The notes under the pieces were generated by a model that did no database searches, was not told the origin of the DNA, and was given only the letters and a program-made list of their open reading frames with translations. 64,000 nucleotides of DNA from a virus. A program made the translations under genes and the position numbers. The DNA is taken from IMG/VR virus record IMGVR_UViG_3300042503_001656, positions 1 through 64,000 of that record, one strand, 5' to 3'. This document shows positions 50,650-58,365 of the stretch, in pieces (within the stretch, counting starts at the first letter, position 1; each line of letters begins with the position of its first letter).

Positions 50650-50981
50650 TACACCCCCCACATCTGAGCAAGAGTCGGCCTTATCGGCTTTATCCCTCTT
50701 CTTCTCTGTTCAGCAGCTAACTGTCTACTAGTCAATCCGGCCCATACTCCATGCATATCCGCTGCCGGAAACTCAAGTGCATACTCTAAGCACGGTTCCT
50801 TAACAGGACAGTTACTGCATATCCTTCTAGCCTCCGCTATATAAGTAATATCCTTATGTTCTTTAGGGAACATTAGATTGGTCAATCCCTTACAAGCAGC
50901 GTGTTCAAACCAGTCCTTTCTGCCAATATACAATCCATTTAATGGTTGACTATTATTATTGGTAGATTTTTCTTTGGTCAC
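50649..50981 (-). CDS. whiB: WhiB-family regulator 2
   Basis: 110 aa from GTG 50981 (AAGAAAGG upstream). WFEHAACKGLTNLMFP, RRICSNCPVKEPCLEYA (CxxCx5C), MHGVWAGLTSRQLAAEQRRRG (G-V-W-A-G turn, basic tail). Divergent in sequence from the WhiB at 36975. The longer ORF start at 51131 overlaps the divergent gene and is not used. Confidence 0.9.
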   Translation of the reverse strand: MTKEKSTNNNSQPLNGLYIGRKDWFEHAACKGLTNLMFPKEHKDITYIAEARRICSNCPVKEPCLEYALEFPAADMHGVWAGLTSRQLAAEQRRRGIKPIRPTLAQMWGV

Positions 50982-51062
50982 TATAGTGAGCCTTTCTTGA
51001 TAGGTTTCATTAATTACAGCACACAAAAATAGGCAACCGTGATACCGTTTTAGTAAACTCGA

Positions 51063-51326
51063 ATGTGTAATAATTGCTGTATGCCAGTTACCTATGGACA
51101 CCCACAAGACATGCCGTTTAACCAGTCTCACGACATAGACCAGTACACAAAGTGGTTTAATCTCATGAATATGGACTTCGAACTACGCCATATCGGTAAT
51201 AGCTGGATATGTAACGCTTGGTCTAGAGAAGCAGATTCGGTGCTAACGAGCAGTTCGGGGACTAAGCAGACAATCTCTGAAGCACTACAGCAGTGTTACT
51301 CAGACATACGTGCTCTTACTAGGTAA
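51063..51326 (+). CDS. Hypothetical protein, 87 aa
   Basis: MCNNCCMPVTYGHPQDMPFN ... FNLMNMDFELRHIGNSWICN AWSREADSVLT. Start may be the ATG at 51081. Divergent from WhiB 2. Unknown. Confidence 0.6.
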   Translation: MCNNCCMPVTYGHPQDMPFNQSHDIDQYTKWFNLMNMDFELRHIGNSWICNAWSREADSVLTSSSGTKQTISEALQQCYSDIRALTR

Positions 51327-51405
51327 GTTGTTTCTCCCCTATGGGGATTCCTAAGCTTTTCGAAACTACATGGCACCTTAAAGAAGGCGGCCTTTGTTAT
51401 CAGGC

Positions 51406-52038
51406 TTATTTCTCTGAGGTTTTACGGTATGGGGCCTCTTGGACAAAAGTCTGGAAAGGCGAACCCGTATAAGGGTCAAACTTAGAAGCGACGGTAAGTG
51501 CTTTTGTGCAGATAGACCTAGCTTGGGTCAGTGTTGGACGCTTATTCCCTACCAGAGAGTACAAAGCTCCTAAGGCATAGGAAGAACCAGTACCCGTAGA
51601 GTAGAGATAATTTGCCTCTGTTGTCCAGCTGTAATCGGACTCAATAATGTAGATTGCGCCGTTTACTACGACTACTACAGAAGAACCCTGTTCAGCACGA
51701 TGCTCTTTGGAATCCCCGGAATCTGGAGGAGAATAACCTTGAGAATCAAAGCAAGCTCTTAAACTTGGGATAAATTTACCCGTAATAAAGGCATCGAGCT
51801 TCTTTCCCCTTAGTCCTGGGGTTATAGGAGGAGGTTGGAATACATGGTGCAATATGTTAATTGCACGCATTTCGCCAGCCGCACCGAGCAAATATTTTCC
51901 ATTTGCGGCGATTTTGGACGAGCCATTGCCTAGTGTCGATACCTGATAGGCGCTTCCGTCGTCGCCAAAGGATGAGATACGAGTATCGCACCCCACCACG
52001 GCAAAGCCGTCCCCCTGGATTCCGACGATAGTTGTCAT
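51406..52038 (-). CDS. Proteasome beta/HslV-like Ntn hydrolase
   Basis: 210 aa. MTTIVGIQGDGFAVVGCDTR: Thr2 would become the N-terminal nucleophile after Met removal, with Asp18 and Lys42 (SSKIAANG) in the positions of the HslV/proteasome catalytic Asp and Lys. YLLGAAGEMRAINILHH and GTGSSYALGALYSL...A match later conserved blocks. Proteasome-like proteins are reported in several large phages; they may act in head maturation or host-protein degradation. Coupled to the phosphoesterase gene by a 1-bp overlap. Confidence 0.8.
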   Translation of the reverse strand: MTTIVGIQGDGFAVVGCDTRISSFGDDGSAYQVSTLGNGSSKIAANGKYLLGAAGEMRAINILHHVFQPPPITPGLRGKKLDAFITGKFIPSLRACFDSQGYSPPDSGDSKEHRAEQGSSVVVVVNGAIYIIESDYSWTTEANYLYSTGTGSSYALGALYSLVGNKRPTLTQARSICTKALTVASKFDPYTGSPFQTFVQEAPYRKTSEK

Positions 52039-53228
52039 TATTCCGCTATGTACTCAACTCCACGGAACATGCACCAGCCGTTGTATATCGGTGCCACTTC
52101 ATAGGAGAACTTGTGCTTGCCAGTATCTTCGTAGGTGACTACGCCAATACCCTGTTGCCAGTTTTCGTGTCTTGTGAGCGGGCGACCATCAAGGTCTACG
52201 CCACCACGGGTCGATGGGATGGCCCCATCTATACGGCAAAGGCATCCTGGGGACGCAGCCATGATAGTGCGAGCACCGTCAAAGTCTTCACGGGTCTTGA
52301 ATGCTGTCTCGATACGGTGAATATGGCCGTAAATGACAGAATGCTTCTCGTTATTTAGATATACATGGGCAGTTGAGCCGGAAGACTTAACGCGGTCTCC
52401 GTGAATAATGCGCAATTTCTTATTTATCCACAAGTCTGCTGCCGGATATCCGGGCTTGTACTCAATTCCATAATCGTCCATTCGGCACAAATAGGGAACC
52501 GACAGTACGGGCCATGAGTCTGGGGTGTTACCTTTTCTGAGTCCATATGCCGCTCCGGCATTCTGGACAAGATACTTAGGCATCCTTTCCTCATGGTTTC
52601 CTGCCAACCATACGATTCTGGCATGGGGAGCAGCCGACCGCATTTGAGCGCAGAACATTGCGGCCCTATCAATAGAAGCCTGGGTGGTCTGGGCGTATGC
52701 TGGGTAGGTGACGTACTTACCCATCTCTGGAAGGTCAAGATTGTCTCCAACACAGGCAATTAGCTCTGGTTGAAGCTTCTTTATCATTGCCAGCACGATG
52801 TCTAGGGCCTTATCATCATGTGATGGCTCTAATTCGCCTTCCTTGTTACGGAAGAAACCTATCTGTATATCAGGCACCACAACGCAGGTTTTGAAGGTGG
52901 TTGGGGCTTTCGGTTTTGTCGTTGTCTTTTGTAGTTGTATTGGCTTGCTTTGCTGGACAATTGGCCACTCTGGGCCGGTATCCCACTTGGGTGAAAACTG
53001 AATAGCGACCCTGCTTGAATCCCTTGTTTCTAAAGGATTGTCTGGGTTCTGAGTAGAAGACTGATTAATTGAGATTTTTTTGATTTCGCCTACATCGTCT
53101 AAGCTGATATCCTTAAGACGGAGCATCTCTGCAATTGAGTCAAGAACCTTTTTGTTTTGCTCAGACTGCTTTTTGTCCTTCGTAATAGAACTAAGGGCTG
53201 AAGATAGTGGTTGTTTTTTAGCGGTCAT
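52038..53228 (-). CDS. Metallophosphoesterase (Mre11/calcineurin-like)
   Basis: 396 aa. N-terminal ~120 residues Lys/Gln-rich and probably flexible; then VVVPDIQIGF, ELIACVGDNLDLPEM, VWLAGNHEERM, RIIHGDRVK and VIYGHIHRIE, the five metallophosphatase motifs. No signal peptide, so intracellular; likely a nuclease or phosphatase used in phage DNA metabolism. Middle gene of a minus trio. Confidence 0.88.
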   Translation of the reverse strand: MTAKKQPLSSALSSITKDKKQSEQNKKVLDSIAEMLRLKDISLDDVGEIKKISINQSSTQNPDNPLETRDSSRVAIQFSPKWDTGPEWPIVQQSKPIQLQKTTTKPKAPTTFKTCVVVPDIQIGFFRNKEGELEPSHDDKALDIVLAMIKKLQPELIACVGDNLDLPEMGKYVTYPAYAQTTQASIDRAAMFCAQMRSAAPHARIVWLAGNHEERMPKYLVQNAGAAYGLRKGNTPDSWPVLSVPYLCRMDDYGIEYKPGYPAADLWINKKLRIIHGDRVKSSGSTAHVYLNNEKHSVIYGHIHRIETAFKTREDFDGARTIMAASPGCLCRIDGAIPSTRGGVDLDGRPLTRHENWQQGIGVVTYEDTGKHKFSYEVAPIYNGWCMFRGVEYIAE

Positions 53229-53512
53229 TATTTGCCCTCATTCTTTGCTAGACATGAATCTATTGTTTCTCGGATGCAGCAGTTAAAAGAAGGGTCTTTG
53301 AAACACGCTCTTTTTGTTCCTACAACATCTCTTCCGATAGAGTGACCATCAGCACATAGTGCTCTTGTGATGTCCATTGTTGATGCTTCACTAGCCATAG
53401 CTACTATTAGTGCATCTTTTGTTTCACTATCTAAAGAGTTTGTTATTGAGCCAAACTTGCATATCTTTTTGCTTTCGCCATTGGCTACAGCTTTTAACGC
53501 ATCTTTTAACAC
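53228..53512 (-). CDS. Hypothetical protein, 94 aa
   Basis: GTG start with GGAGGAAAC upstream. MLKDALKAVANGESKKICKF ... MDITRALCADGHSIGRDVVG TKRACF: helical, HTH-like in the middle with S-x-G-R-D-x-V, similar to small terminase-type or resolvase-like HTHs. Unknown. Confidence 0.65.
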   Translation of the reverse strand: MLKDALKAVANGESKKICKFGSITNSLDSETKDALIVAMASEASTMDITRALCADGHSIGRDVVGTKRACFKDPSFNCCIRETIDSCLAKNEGK

Positions 53513-53563
53513 GTTTCCTCCACGGCAATAACGACACCTACGGCATCACTTCTGTCAACATGA

Positions 53564-53596
53564 ATACTACACTATTGCCACAGGGTGATGTAGTAT
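53564..53596. promoter_or_regulatory. Operator-like inverted repeat
   Basis: ATACTACA/TGTAGTAT arms 17 bp apart in the divergent control region; candidate binding site for the winged-helix protein next to it. Confidence 0.5.
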
Positions 53597-53602
53597 GAGC
53601 GC

Positions 53603-54058
53603 ATGAAGGTCGACAAATCTGCAGAAGTAAAGAGGGCCCTAGAGGAAGCGCTGAGTTCTTCTGTATCTAGCGACTCCGGTGACATCGTTGATGCTGTTCT
53701 TAAAACACTTGACAAACAGAAGGTTTTCAGGTATCACAACGAAAATTCAATAAATCTCATATCTACGTCCGGGCGAGTGTTGATTGCCTTGATGGAAGAC
53801 CCGACAATGACTCAGCGTGCTCTTTCTGTTTATTTAGATTTAAGCGAAACAATGATTGACAAAACGGTCAAATTGCTCATACAAAATAAGCTCATTACAA
53901 AGACAAAAACACAACGACAAAATATTTACAAAGTAAATTTAGAAGAAGTGAAAAAACACCCTGATATACAGCACCTAAAAGAAGCTATAGCAGGAATATT
54001 CGATGCAAAAACTATGCCGAATAAGAATAAAAACGGGTTTGAAGAGTCTGTTTTCTAA
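53603..54058 (+). CDS. Winged-helix (MarR-like) regulator, 151 aa
   Basis: Residues ~55-120: GRVLIALMEDPTMTQRALSV YLDLSETMIDKTVKLLIQNK LITKTKTQRQNIYKVN, a clear helix-turn-helix plus wing. N- and C-terminal extensions are Lys/Glu-rich. Divergent from the minus trio and probably regulates it. Confidence 0.8.
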   Translation: MKVDKSAEVKRALEEALSSSVSSDSGDIVDAVLKTLDKQKVFRYHNENSINLISTSGRVLIALMEDPTMTQRALSVYLDLSETMIDKTVKLLIQNKLITKTKTQRQNIYKVNLEEVKKHPDIQHLKEAIAGIFDAKTMPNKNKNGFEESVF

Positions 54059-54071
54059 GTAAACTGTCGTT

Positions 54072-54365
54072 ATGAAAATTCGTGACGACCTAAGTGTCAT
54101 CTTCAAAGAGAACTCGTGCTCTCATTATGTGTTGAAGTACGTAAAGTTCAAGGGTGGCAAAGCAGACGTAACAGAGTCTTCATCACTGTTTAAAGGAAAA
54201 GTACAGGATAAGAACAAGGCTAGGAAATCTGCCCAGGTTCTAGTGAAGGATGGATGCCTTCTTTGTATATCAGGTGATACCCATCAAATAACCGCAAAAG
54301 GTTTAGACGTTATTATGTCTATTGGTCGGAGGAACTCTCACCTAAAGCCAGACCCCCGAGACTGA
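54072..54365 (+). CDS. Hypothetical protein, 97 aa
   Basis: MKIRDDLSVIFKENSCSHYV ... AQVLVKDGCLLCISGDTHQI TAKGLDVIMSIG. Strand-helix pattern. Overlaps the converging gene by 47 bp. Confidence 0.65.
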   Translation: MKIRDDLSVIFKENSCSHYVLKYVKFKGGKADVTESSSLFKGKVQDKNKARKSAQVLVKDGCLLCISGDTHQITAKGLDVIMSIGRRNSHLKPDPRD

Positions 54366-54672
54366 CTAGCCAAGCGCTAAACACTTCGTCAGCTATTGGC
54401 ATGAACCATACTTGACAGGATTCAATGTCTCTAGGATTTCCAGATAGCGTCCAGCATATATCCAAAGATTTATCTGCATAACAGGAGCCAACATTGCATT
54501 CCATGCCAAACCTGTTGGCAAACCATTTGACCGCACACCCATAGTCTTCCACGAAACATGCGCCCTCGTTACCGTGAGGACAGTAAACAGATTCTATTTC
54601 TATTTCGGATTTAACGATTTTAAGAATTAGCTTGTGACCATCGTTGTGCCACATCATCTCGTCGATTGCCAT
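54319..54672 (-). CDS. Hypothetical Cys-rich protein, 117 aa
   Basis: MAIDEMMWHNDGHKLILKIV ... CFVEDYGCAVKWFANRFGME CNVGSCYADK ... VWFMPIADEVFSAWLVSLGG. Six Cys. The C-terminus overlaps the converging gene. Unknown. Confidence 0.65.
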   Translation of the reverse strand: MAIDEMMWHNDGHKLILKIVKSEIEIESVYCPHGNEGACFVEDYGCAVKWFANRFGMECNVGSCYADKSLDICWTLSGNPRDIESCQVWFMPIADEVFSAWLVSLGGLALGESSSDQ

Positions 54673-54704
54673 CTATAACTCTCGTTTGGATAAATTTGAA
54701 AAAA

Positions 54705-54737
54705 TTAGCTCAGCTCTTAACAGCAGCACTGAGCTAA
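54705..54737 (-). terminator. Stem-loop
   Basis: TTAGCTCAG/CTGAGCTAA, 15-nt loop. Confidence 0.5.
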
Positions 54738-54746
54738 CTACAAAAT

Positions 54747-54792
54747 AGCACTACACCTAGGCTCTCAGGCGCTAGGTGTAGGTGCTTTTTTT
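54747..54792. terminator. Strong intrinsic terminator
   Basis: AGCACTACACCTAG/CTAGGTGTAGGTGCT with a T7 run on plus and ATTTTG on minus; contains the stop codon of the holin-like gene. Confidence 0.7.
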
Positions 54793-55070
54793 CTAGGTGT
54801 TTTCTGTGCTGTTTCAGAGTCTGCAACTGCTCCTTTTTTGTCGAATCTAGAAAACACTGTGTTTATTTCACTGACAGTAAGTTTTCCGTCATCAAGGAAT
54901 GCACGGGAGAGGCCCTCGATAACAGTGGCAACTCCTGCTATACCAGCCATCATTATGGCTTTAGTCATGCTGACGCCAGCGATTGCGCCAGCACCTACAA
55001 CTCCGAGACCGGAGGCTGCAAATGTTGCAAATATTCGAAGAAGAACGTTAAGAAACAGTTCTTTCTTCAT
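54765..55070 (-). CDS. Holin-like membrane protein, 101 aa
   Basis: Residues ~5-55 hold two hydrophobic segments (LLRIFATFAASGLGVVGAGA, TKAIMMAGIAGVATVIEGLS), then DDGKLTVSEINTVF, a tail type common in actinophage holins, and a basic end. Last gene of the lysis cassette. Confidence 0.65.
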   Translation of the reverse strand: MKKELFLNVLLRIFATFAASGLGVVGAGAIAGVSMTKAIMMAGIAGVATVIEGLSRAFLDDGKLTVSEINTVFSRFDKKGAVADSETAQKTPRKKAPTPSA

Positions 55071-55318
55071 TACGACTCAGGTGTCTCTTCGGCCTTCTCT
55101 GCTTCAGGTTCTGCGACAACTTCTGCTTCTGCAGGTGCTTCTTCTACCTTTGGCTCTTCGGCAACTGGCTCTTCAGCTTTCACTTCTTCGACAACTGGGG
55201 CCTCTTCCTGCTTCTTCTTCTTTGCAGGCTTTTCTTTGATTTCAACAGGCTGAGAGACAGGAGCTACTGCTTCTGCTGCCTTCTTTGCTGCTCTTTCTTC
55301 GGGGGTAAGTTTTCTCAC
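55070..55318 (-). CDS. Low-complexity Glu/Ala/Pro/Lys protein, 82 aa
   Basis: EEAPVVEEVKAEEPVAEEPK-type repeats; disordered, coiled-coil-prone. Position between lysis and structural genes. Unknown. Confidence 0.6.
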   Translation of the reverse strand: MRKLTPEERAAKKAAEAVAPVSQPVEIKEKPAKKKKQEEAPVVEEVKAEEPVAEEPKVEEAPAEAEVVAEPEAEKAEETPES

Positions 55319-55611
55319 AGTATTTCCTCGTCTTCGTGTGTGGTTTCTTTTACTTCTTCTGGCTGAATTGCCTTGTTTTCAAGAACAGGAGGGAAAGATT
55401 CTTTCACTGGTTCAGGCTGAACTTCTGGCTGTACTGGCGCTTCGACCTCTACTTCAGCTTCTACTTCAGCCTTTTTCTTGGACTTTGCTTTTGATTGCTC
55501 TTTTTCTTCCTCGAGCGAATCATTTTTTTCAGCAACAAAAGAAGGGGTAACGCCCTTGTTTTTTTTCACCAGTTGAGCCTGGCGTGCCCTGTAAATTGGA
55601 CTATCGTTCAT
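55315..55611 (-). CDS. Low-complexity charged protein, 98 aa
   Basis: Start at 55611 (MNDSPIYRARQAQLVKKNKG); the rest is Glu/Val/Pro-rich (KKAEVEAEVEVEAPVQPEVQ). ATGA overlap with the next gene; probably related to it in composition. Confidence 0.6.
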   Translation of the reverse strand: MNDSPIYRARQAQLVKKNKGVTPSFVAEKNDSLEEEKEQSKAKSKKKAEVEAEVEVEAPVQPEVQPEPVKESFPPVLENKAIQPEEVKETTHEDEEIL

Positions 55612-55858
55612 CTTTTTCTTCTCCTGAATCTGTTTGGACCATTTTAAACGATTGTTCAGCACATCTGATTGAACAAAAGCTTTCTTCTCCTCTAATCCTT
55701 ATCATTCCTCGGACGGACTGCCTTGAGCAGTACGAACAGACGGAAGGGGAGTTCTTGGTTCCAAAAACTTTGAACAGTGTTCCATAGATAGAGGGGTCGA
55801 GAATCTGTTGGACCTTAGACTGGCCCGCTACTGGTTTTGCTGGTTTCTTGCCTGCCAT
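55601..55858 (-). CDS. Zinc-finger protein, 85 aa
   Basis: VCSYCSRQSVRGMIRIRGEE SFCSIRCAEQ: C-x-x-C ... C-x-x-x-C zinc motif. Unknown role within the cassette. Confidence 0.65.
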   Translation of the reverse strand: MAGKKPAKPVAGQSKVQQILDPSIYGTLFKVFGTKNSPSVCSYCSRQSVRGMIRIRGEESFCSIRCAEQSFKMVQTDSGEEKDER

Positions 55859-56106
55859 TAGAGGTCTCCTTTTGCATGGTCACGAATGTGCTCGTCAATT
55901 TTTGCTTCTGTACGCTCTACGCCTTTTTCAACTCTGTCAATTGATATTCCAAGAGTTTTGCCCATTGTGTCGATTTTGTCCACGACAAAGTTATGGTCAG
56001 CCTTGTTTTCTTCCCAGCGGCTTTTGTCTGAACGTCTTCCGTGCTCCATAAAGCCAACAATGACCATTCCAATCATGCTGATTAAAGCAATGATTATCTC
56101 GTTCAT
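55858..56106 (-). CDS. Membrane-anchored coiled-coil protein, 82 aa
   Basis: N-terminal transmembrane helix (IIIALISMIGMVIVGF) followed by a heptad helix with VDKIDTMGKTLGISIDRVEK. This layout (as in DUF2746 or spanin-like proteins) next to an endolysin fits a lysis accessory role. Confidence 0.6.
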   Translation of the reverse strand: MNEIIIALISMIGMVIVGFMEHGRRSDKSRWEENKADHNFVVDKIDTMGKTLGISIDRVEKGVERTEAKIDEHIRDHAKGDL

Positions 56107-56639
56107 TATGCAGCGCCAGGCTTAGGAATGGACCTCCACGCTGCTTCCATTTTTGCAGCGTCTTTTGCAAATTCAGGCTCGAGTTCTATGTGTATCCACT
56201 TCCCTCCGAATGAGCCAGCATTATCTTTTTCGTTATAAATTTTCACCCCTGCAGCGCCCTCGCCGCGCGAGCACCTGAAACCGCGACCGAAGCCGGGCTT
56301 CTTGTCTGTTGCGTTTGCATCGAATGCGTAGTCGTGAATTTCCACAATGCCAAGAGCTTCTGCGTTTGCAAGGAACCAATCCCACATTGCTACGCCGATT
56401 TTGCGGTCTGTGTAGCCGATGTCTGCTGCTGCGCCAGTTGCATGGACGCTCAGAAACTTCTCCATGCCTGGGTCGCCAATTTTCTTGCCAGCAGTCTTCG
56501 AATTTCTCATCAATCGATTGGAATAGATTCCCATGTTCGTCGTTTTCCATCTTCTGGAACAAGCATTAACAAACCAGACAGTTCCGTCTCCAGCCTTTTT
56601 TCCGTCAAAAGCGGGGAAATATGGGTACTTTCTTGTCAT
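56106..56639 (-). CDS. Endolysin, M15-type peptidase
   Basis: 177 aa. MTRKYPYFPAFDGKKAGDGT opening; SVHATGAAADIGY supplies the zinc His and Asp (H-x6-D), WIHIEL the second zinc His, in the D-Ala-D-Ala carboxypeptidase/L-Ala-D-Glu peptidase fold. No signal peptide, consistent with holin-dependent export. First gene of the lysis cassette. Confidence 0.82.
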   Translation of the reverse strand: MTRKYPYFPAFDGKKAGDGTVWFVNACSRRWKTTNMGIYSNRLMRNSKTAGKKIGDPGMEKFLSVHATGAAADIGYTDRKIGVAMWDWFLANAEALGIVEIHDYAFDANATDKKPGFGRGFRCSRGEGAAGVKIYNEKDNAGSFGGKWIHIELEPEFAKDAAKMEAAWRSIPKPGAA

Positions 56640-56753
56640 TTTGGTCCTCCATAAATAGGTTGTGGGGCGTGCAAAACTATGGCAAGTTAAAACACACCAA
56701 TATTATACCTCATCAAAAATGATGGGTAATAAAGGAGCTATGCGGCAGTTGGT

Positions 56754-58190
56754 TTATTTTTGTTTTGCTTTTTTGAAAATTATCAAAAAGAAGCCAAAGC
56801 AAATTGCATAAACACTTAACAGCACCCTGTACAGGAATTGAGCACCAGTTTGTGGAAGATTTGGTTCGTGGCTATGAGAACTATGGTCATGAACTGTGGT
56901 TGTAGTGATAGGTGCTTCAACAACAACGCTAGTAGTGCTTGATTGTTCCGTGCTCGGCACTGGGGGTTGTGTTGTTGTTATAACTGGCTCAACAGTTGTA
57001 CTAGGAGCAATAGTCGTAGTTGGAGCAACTGTAGTAGTTGTAGGGGGAACAGTGGTTGTAGGAGGATTCCACGTTACGGTTGCAGAAACTGTCTTAGAAA
57101 CACCACTAACAACAGCCGTAGCTGTATATACGGCTGAACCTGTTGAGCTTGTGCGTACAACTATTGTTGCCACACCGGAAGCGTTAGTCACGGCAGTGAG
57201 TGTTTGACCAGCATCTGGCCCACTGCTAACCGTAACTGTAACTGTAACTCCAGGCTGGGCAACGCCAGAAATAGTCTGTGCCGTTGCCGTGATTGTGAGG
57301 TCCTCACCTGCGTTTGGGTTCTGGGGAGAAACAGCAAGAGTAAATGAGCTAGGCAAAGAGACAGAGCCTCCACCGATAGATACAGCTTTTCTTGTGCTAG
57401 ATGCTGATGGGTACGGATAATCGGCCAAAACTTTTAGCGTTCCCACATTCCCAGTAAAGTATCCGTGCCAGCAGGCGGCAACCATTGTGTTTGATAAACC
57501 GAAATCCGAAATTCCATCTGCTGCCGCATCTGGTCCACCATTGCATCCGCCATCGTTGAATGTTGCAGTTGGAAGAAGAGCCGTTAACCAGCCGTATGGG
57601 TTGTAGCTAGAAAAAAGTCCACCTCCAGAGTTAACAAAGTCTGCAATTTTTTCAGCATTTGTTGTAAACAATCCATTTATGGCAGAAGACCGACTCCAGT
57701 CGTCTGGTATCCAAATCATTTTTGGAGGATTTGATGTTATCCCAGAAGAAAAAAATGTGTTTAATTGCGCTGATGTCGATATAAATTCAACGCTTGGTTG
57801 AAGACTGGAAGACGCATTACCAAATTGTGTTAAAAATTTTGTAGAAAGAAGAGTGTTCCAGTTATTGCCACAACCGCCAGCACTGTTTGCATTATCTATG
57901 CCAAGAATTGCAATTTTTCCATTATTTCCAGGAATTATGGATTGGTCGTAAACGCTTTTAACAACCTTGGCAATGTATTGGTCTGTATTCTCGCCCATTG
58001 CAGCGTGACAAACTGGGTCCATGCCGTCAAGAACAATAGGTCCTCCGCCAGTATTTGCACTTGCTGGATTTCCCCACGTTAAAGAATTTTGATTCTTGGA
58101 ATAATCAAGGGGAAAGATGCTAATTCCCAAAACAACACAAGCAACAGCAATTACTTGAACAATCCTGTAGTTAAATTTATCTAAATACAT
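56754..58190 (-). CDS. LPXTG-anchored surface protein with Ig-like domain
   Basis: 478 aa. N-terminal hydrophobic export signal (VIAVACVVLGISIF). Residues ~50-270 form a globular domain with MDPVCHAAMGENTDQYIA, FVNSGGGLFSSYNPYGWL, resembling a Rossmann/glutamine-amidotransferase-like surface fold. Residues ~285-370 are an invasin-like Ig repeat (LAVSPQNPNAGEDLTITATA ... VTVTVSSGPDAG ... VATIVVRTSS). Then a Thr/Pro stalk and LPQTG + hydrophobic helix + KKAKQK, a complete sortase cell-wall sorting signal. Implies covalent attachment to the host wall. Confidence 0.85.
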   Translation of the reverse strand: MYLDKFNYRIVQVIAVACVVLGISIFPLDYSKNQNSLTWGNPASANTGGGPIVLDGMDPVCHAAMGENTDQYIAKVVKSVYDQSIIPGNNGKIAILGIDNANSAGGCGNNWNTLLSTKFLTQFGNASSSLQPSVEFISTSAQLNTFFSSGITSNPPKMIWIPDDWSRSSAINGLFTTNAEKIADFVNSGGGLFSSYNPYGWLTALLPTATFNDGGCNGGPDAAADGISDFGLSNTMVAACWHGYFTGNVGTLKVLADYPYPSASSTRKAVSIGGGSVSLPSSFTLAVSPQNPNAGEDLTITATAQTISGVAQPGVTVTVTVSSGPDAGQTLTAVTNASGVATIVVRTSSTGSAVYTATAVVSGVSKTVSATVTWNPPTTTVPPTTTTVAPTTTIAPSTTVEPVITTTQPPVPSTEQSSTTSVVVEAPITTTTVHDHSSHSHEPNLPQTGAQFLYRVLLSVYAICFGFFLIIFKKAKQK

Positions 58191-58191
58191 T

Positions 58192-58365
58192 TTAGTCTTC
58201 TTTCTTTATTACTATTCCAGTGAGATGAACCAATAGGGCAATGCCGGAAATCCACATGCCCATTGTTCTTGTTTCTCCGGAAAGGGTTATTAATACGGTC
58301 ACCGCTCCGGCGAGAGTCCATGCAAGAGCATGGAATTCTTTGATTACTTTTTTAAAAGCTTTCAA
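58192..58365 (-). CDS. 57-aa two-helix membrane protein
   Basis: TTG start with AGAAGGAG upstream. MKAFKKVIKEFHALAWTLAG AVTVLITLSG and MGMWISGIALLVHLTGIVI are membrane helices, ending KKED. Between two surface-protein genes, 1 bp from the LPXTG gene. Holin- or anchor-like; unknown. Confidence 0.6.
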   Translation of the reverse strand: MKAFKKVIKEFHALAWTLAGAVTVLITLSGETRTMGMWISGIALLVHLTGIVIKKED

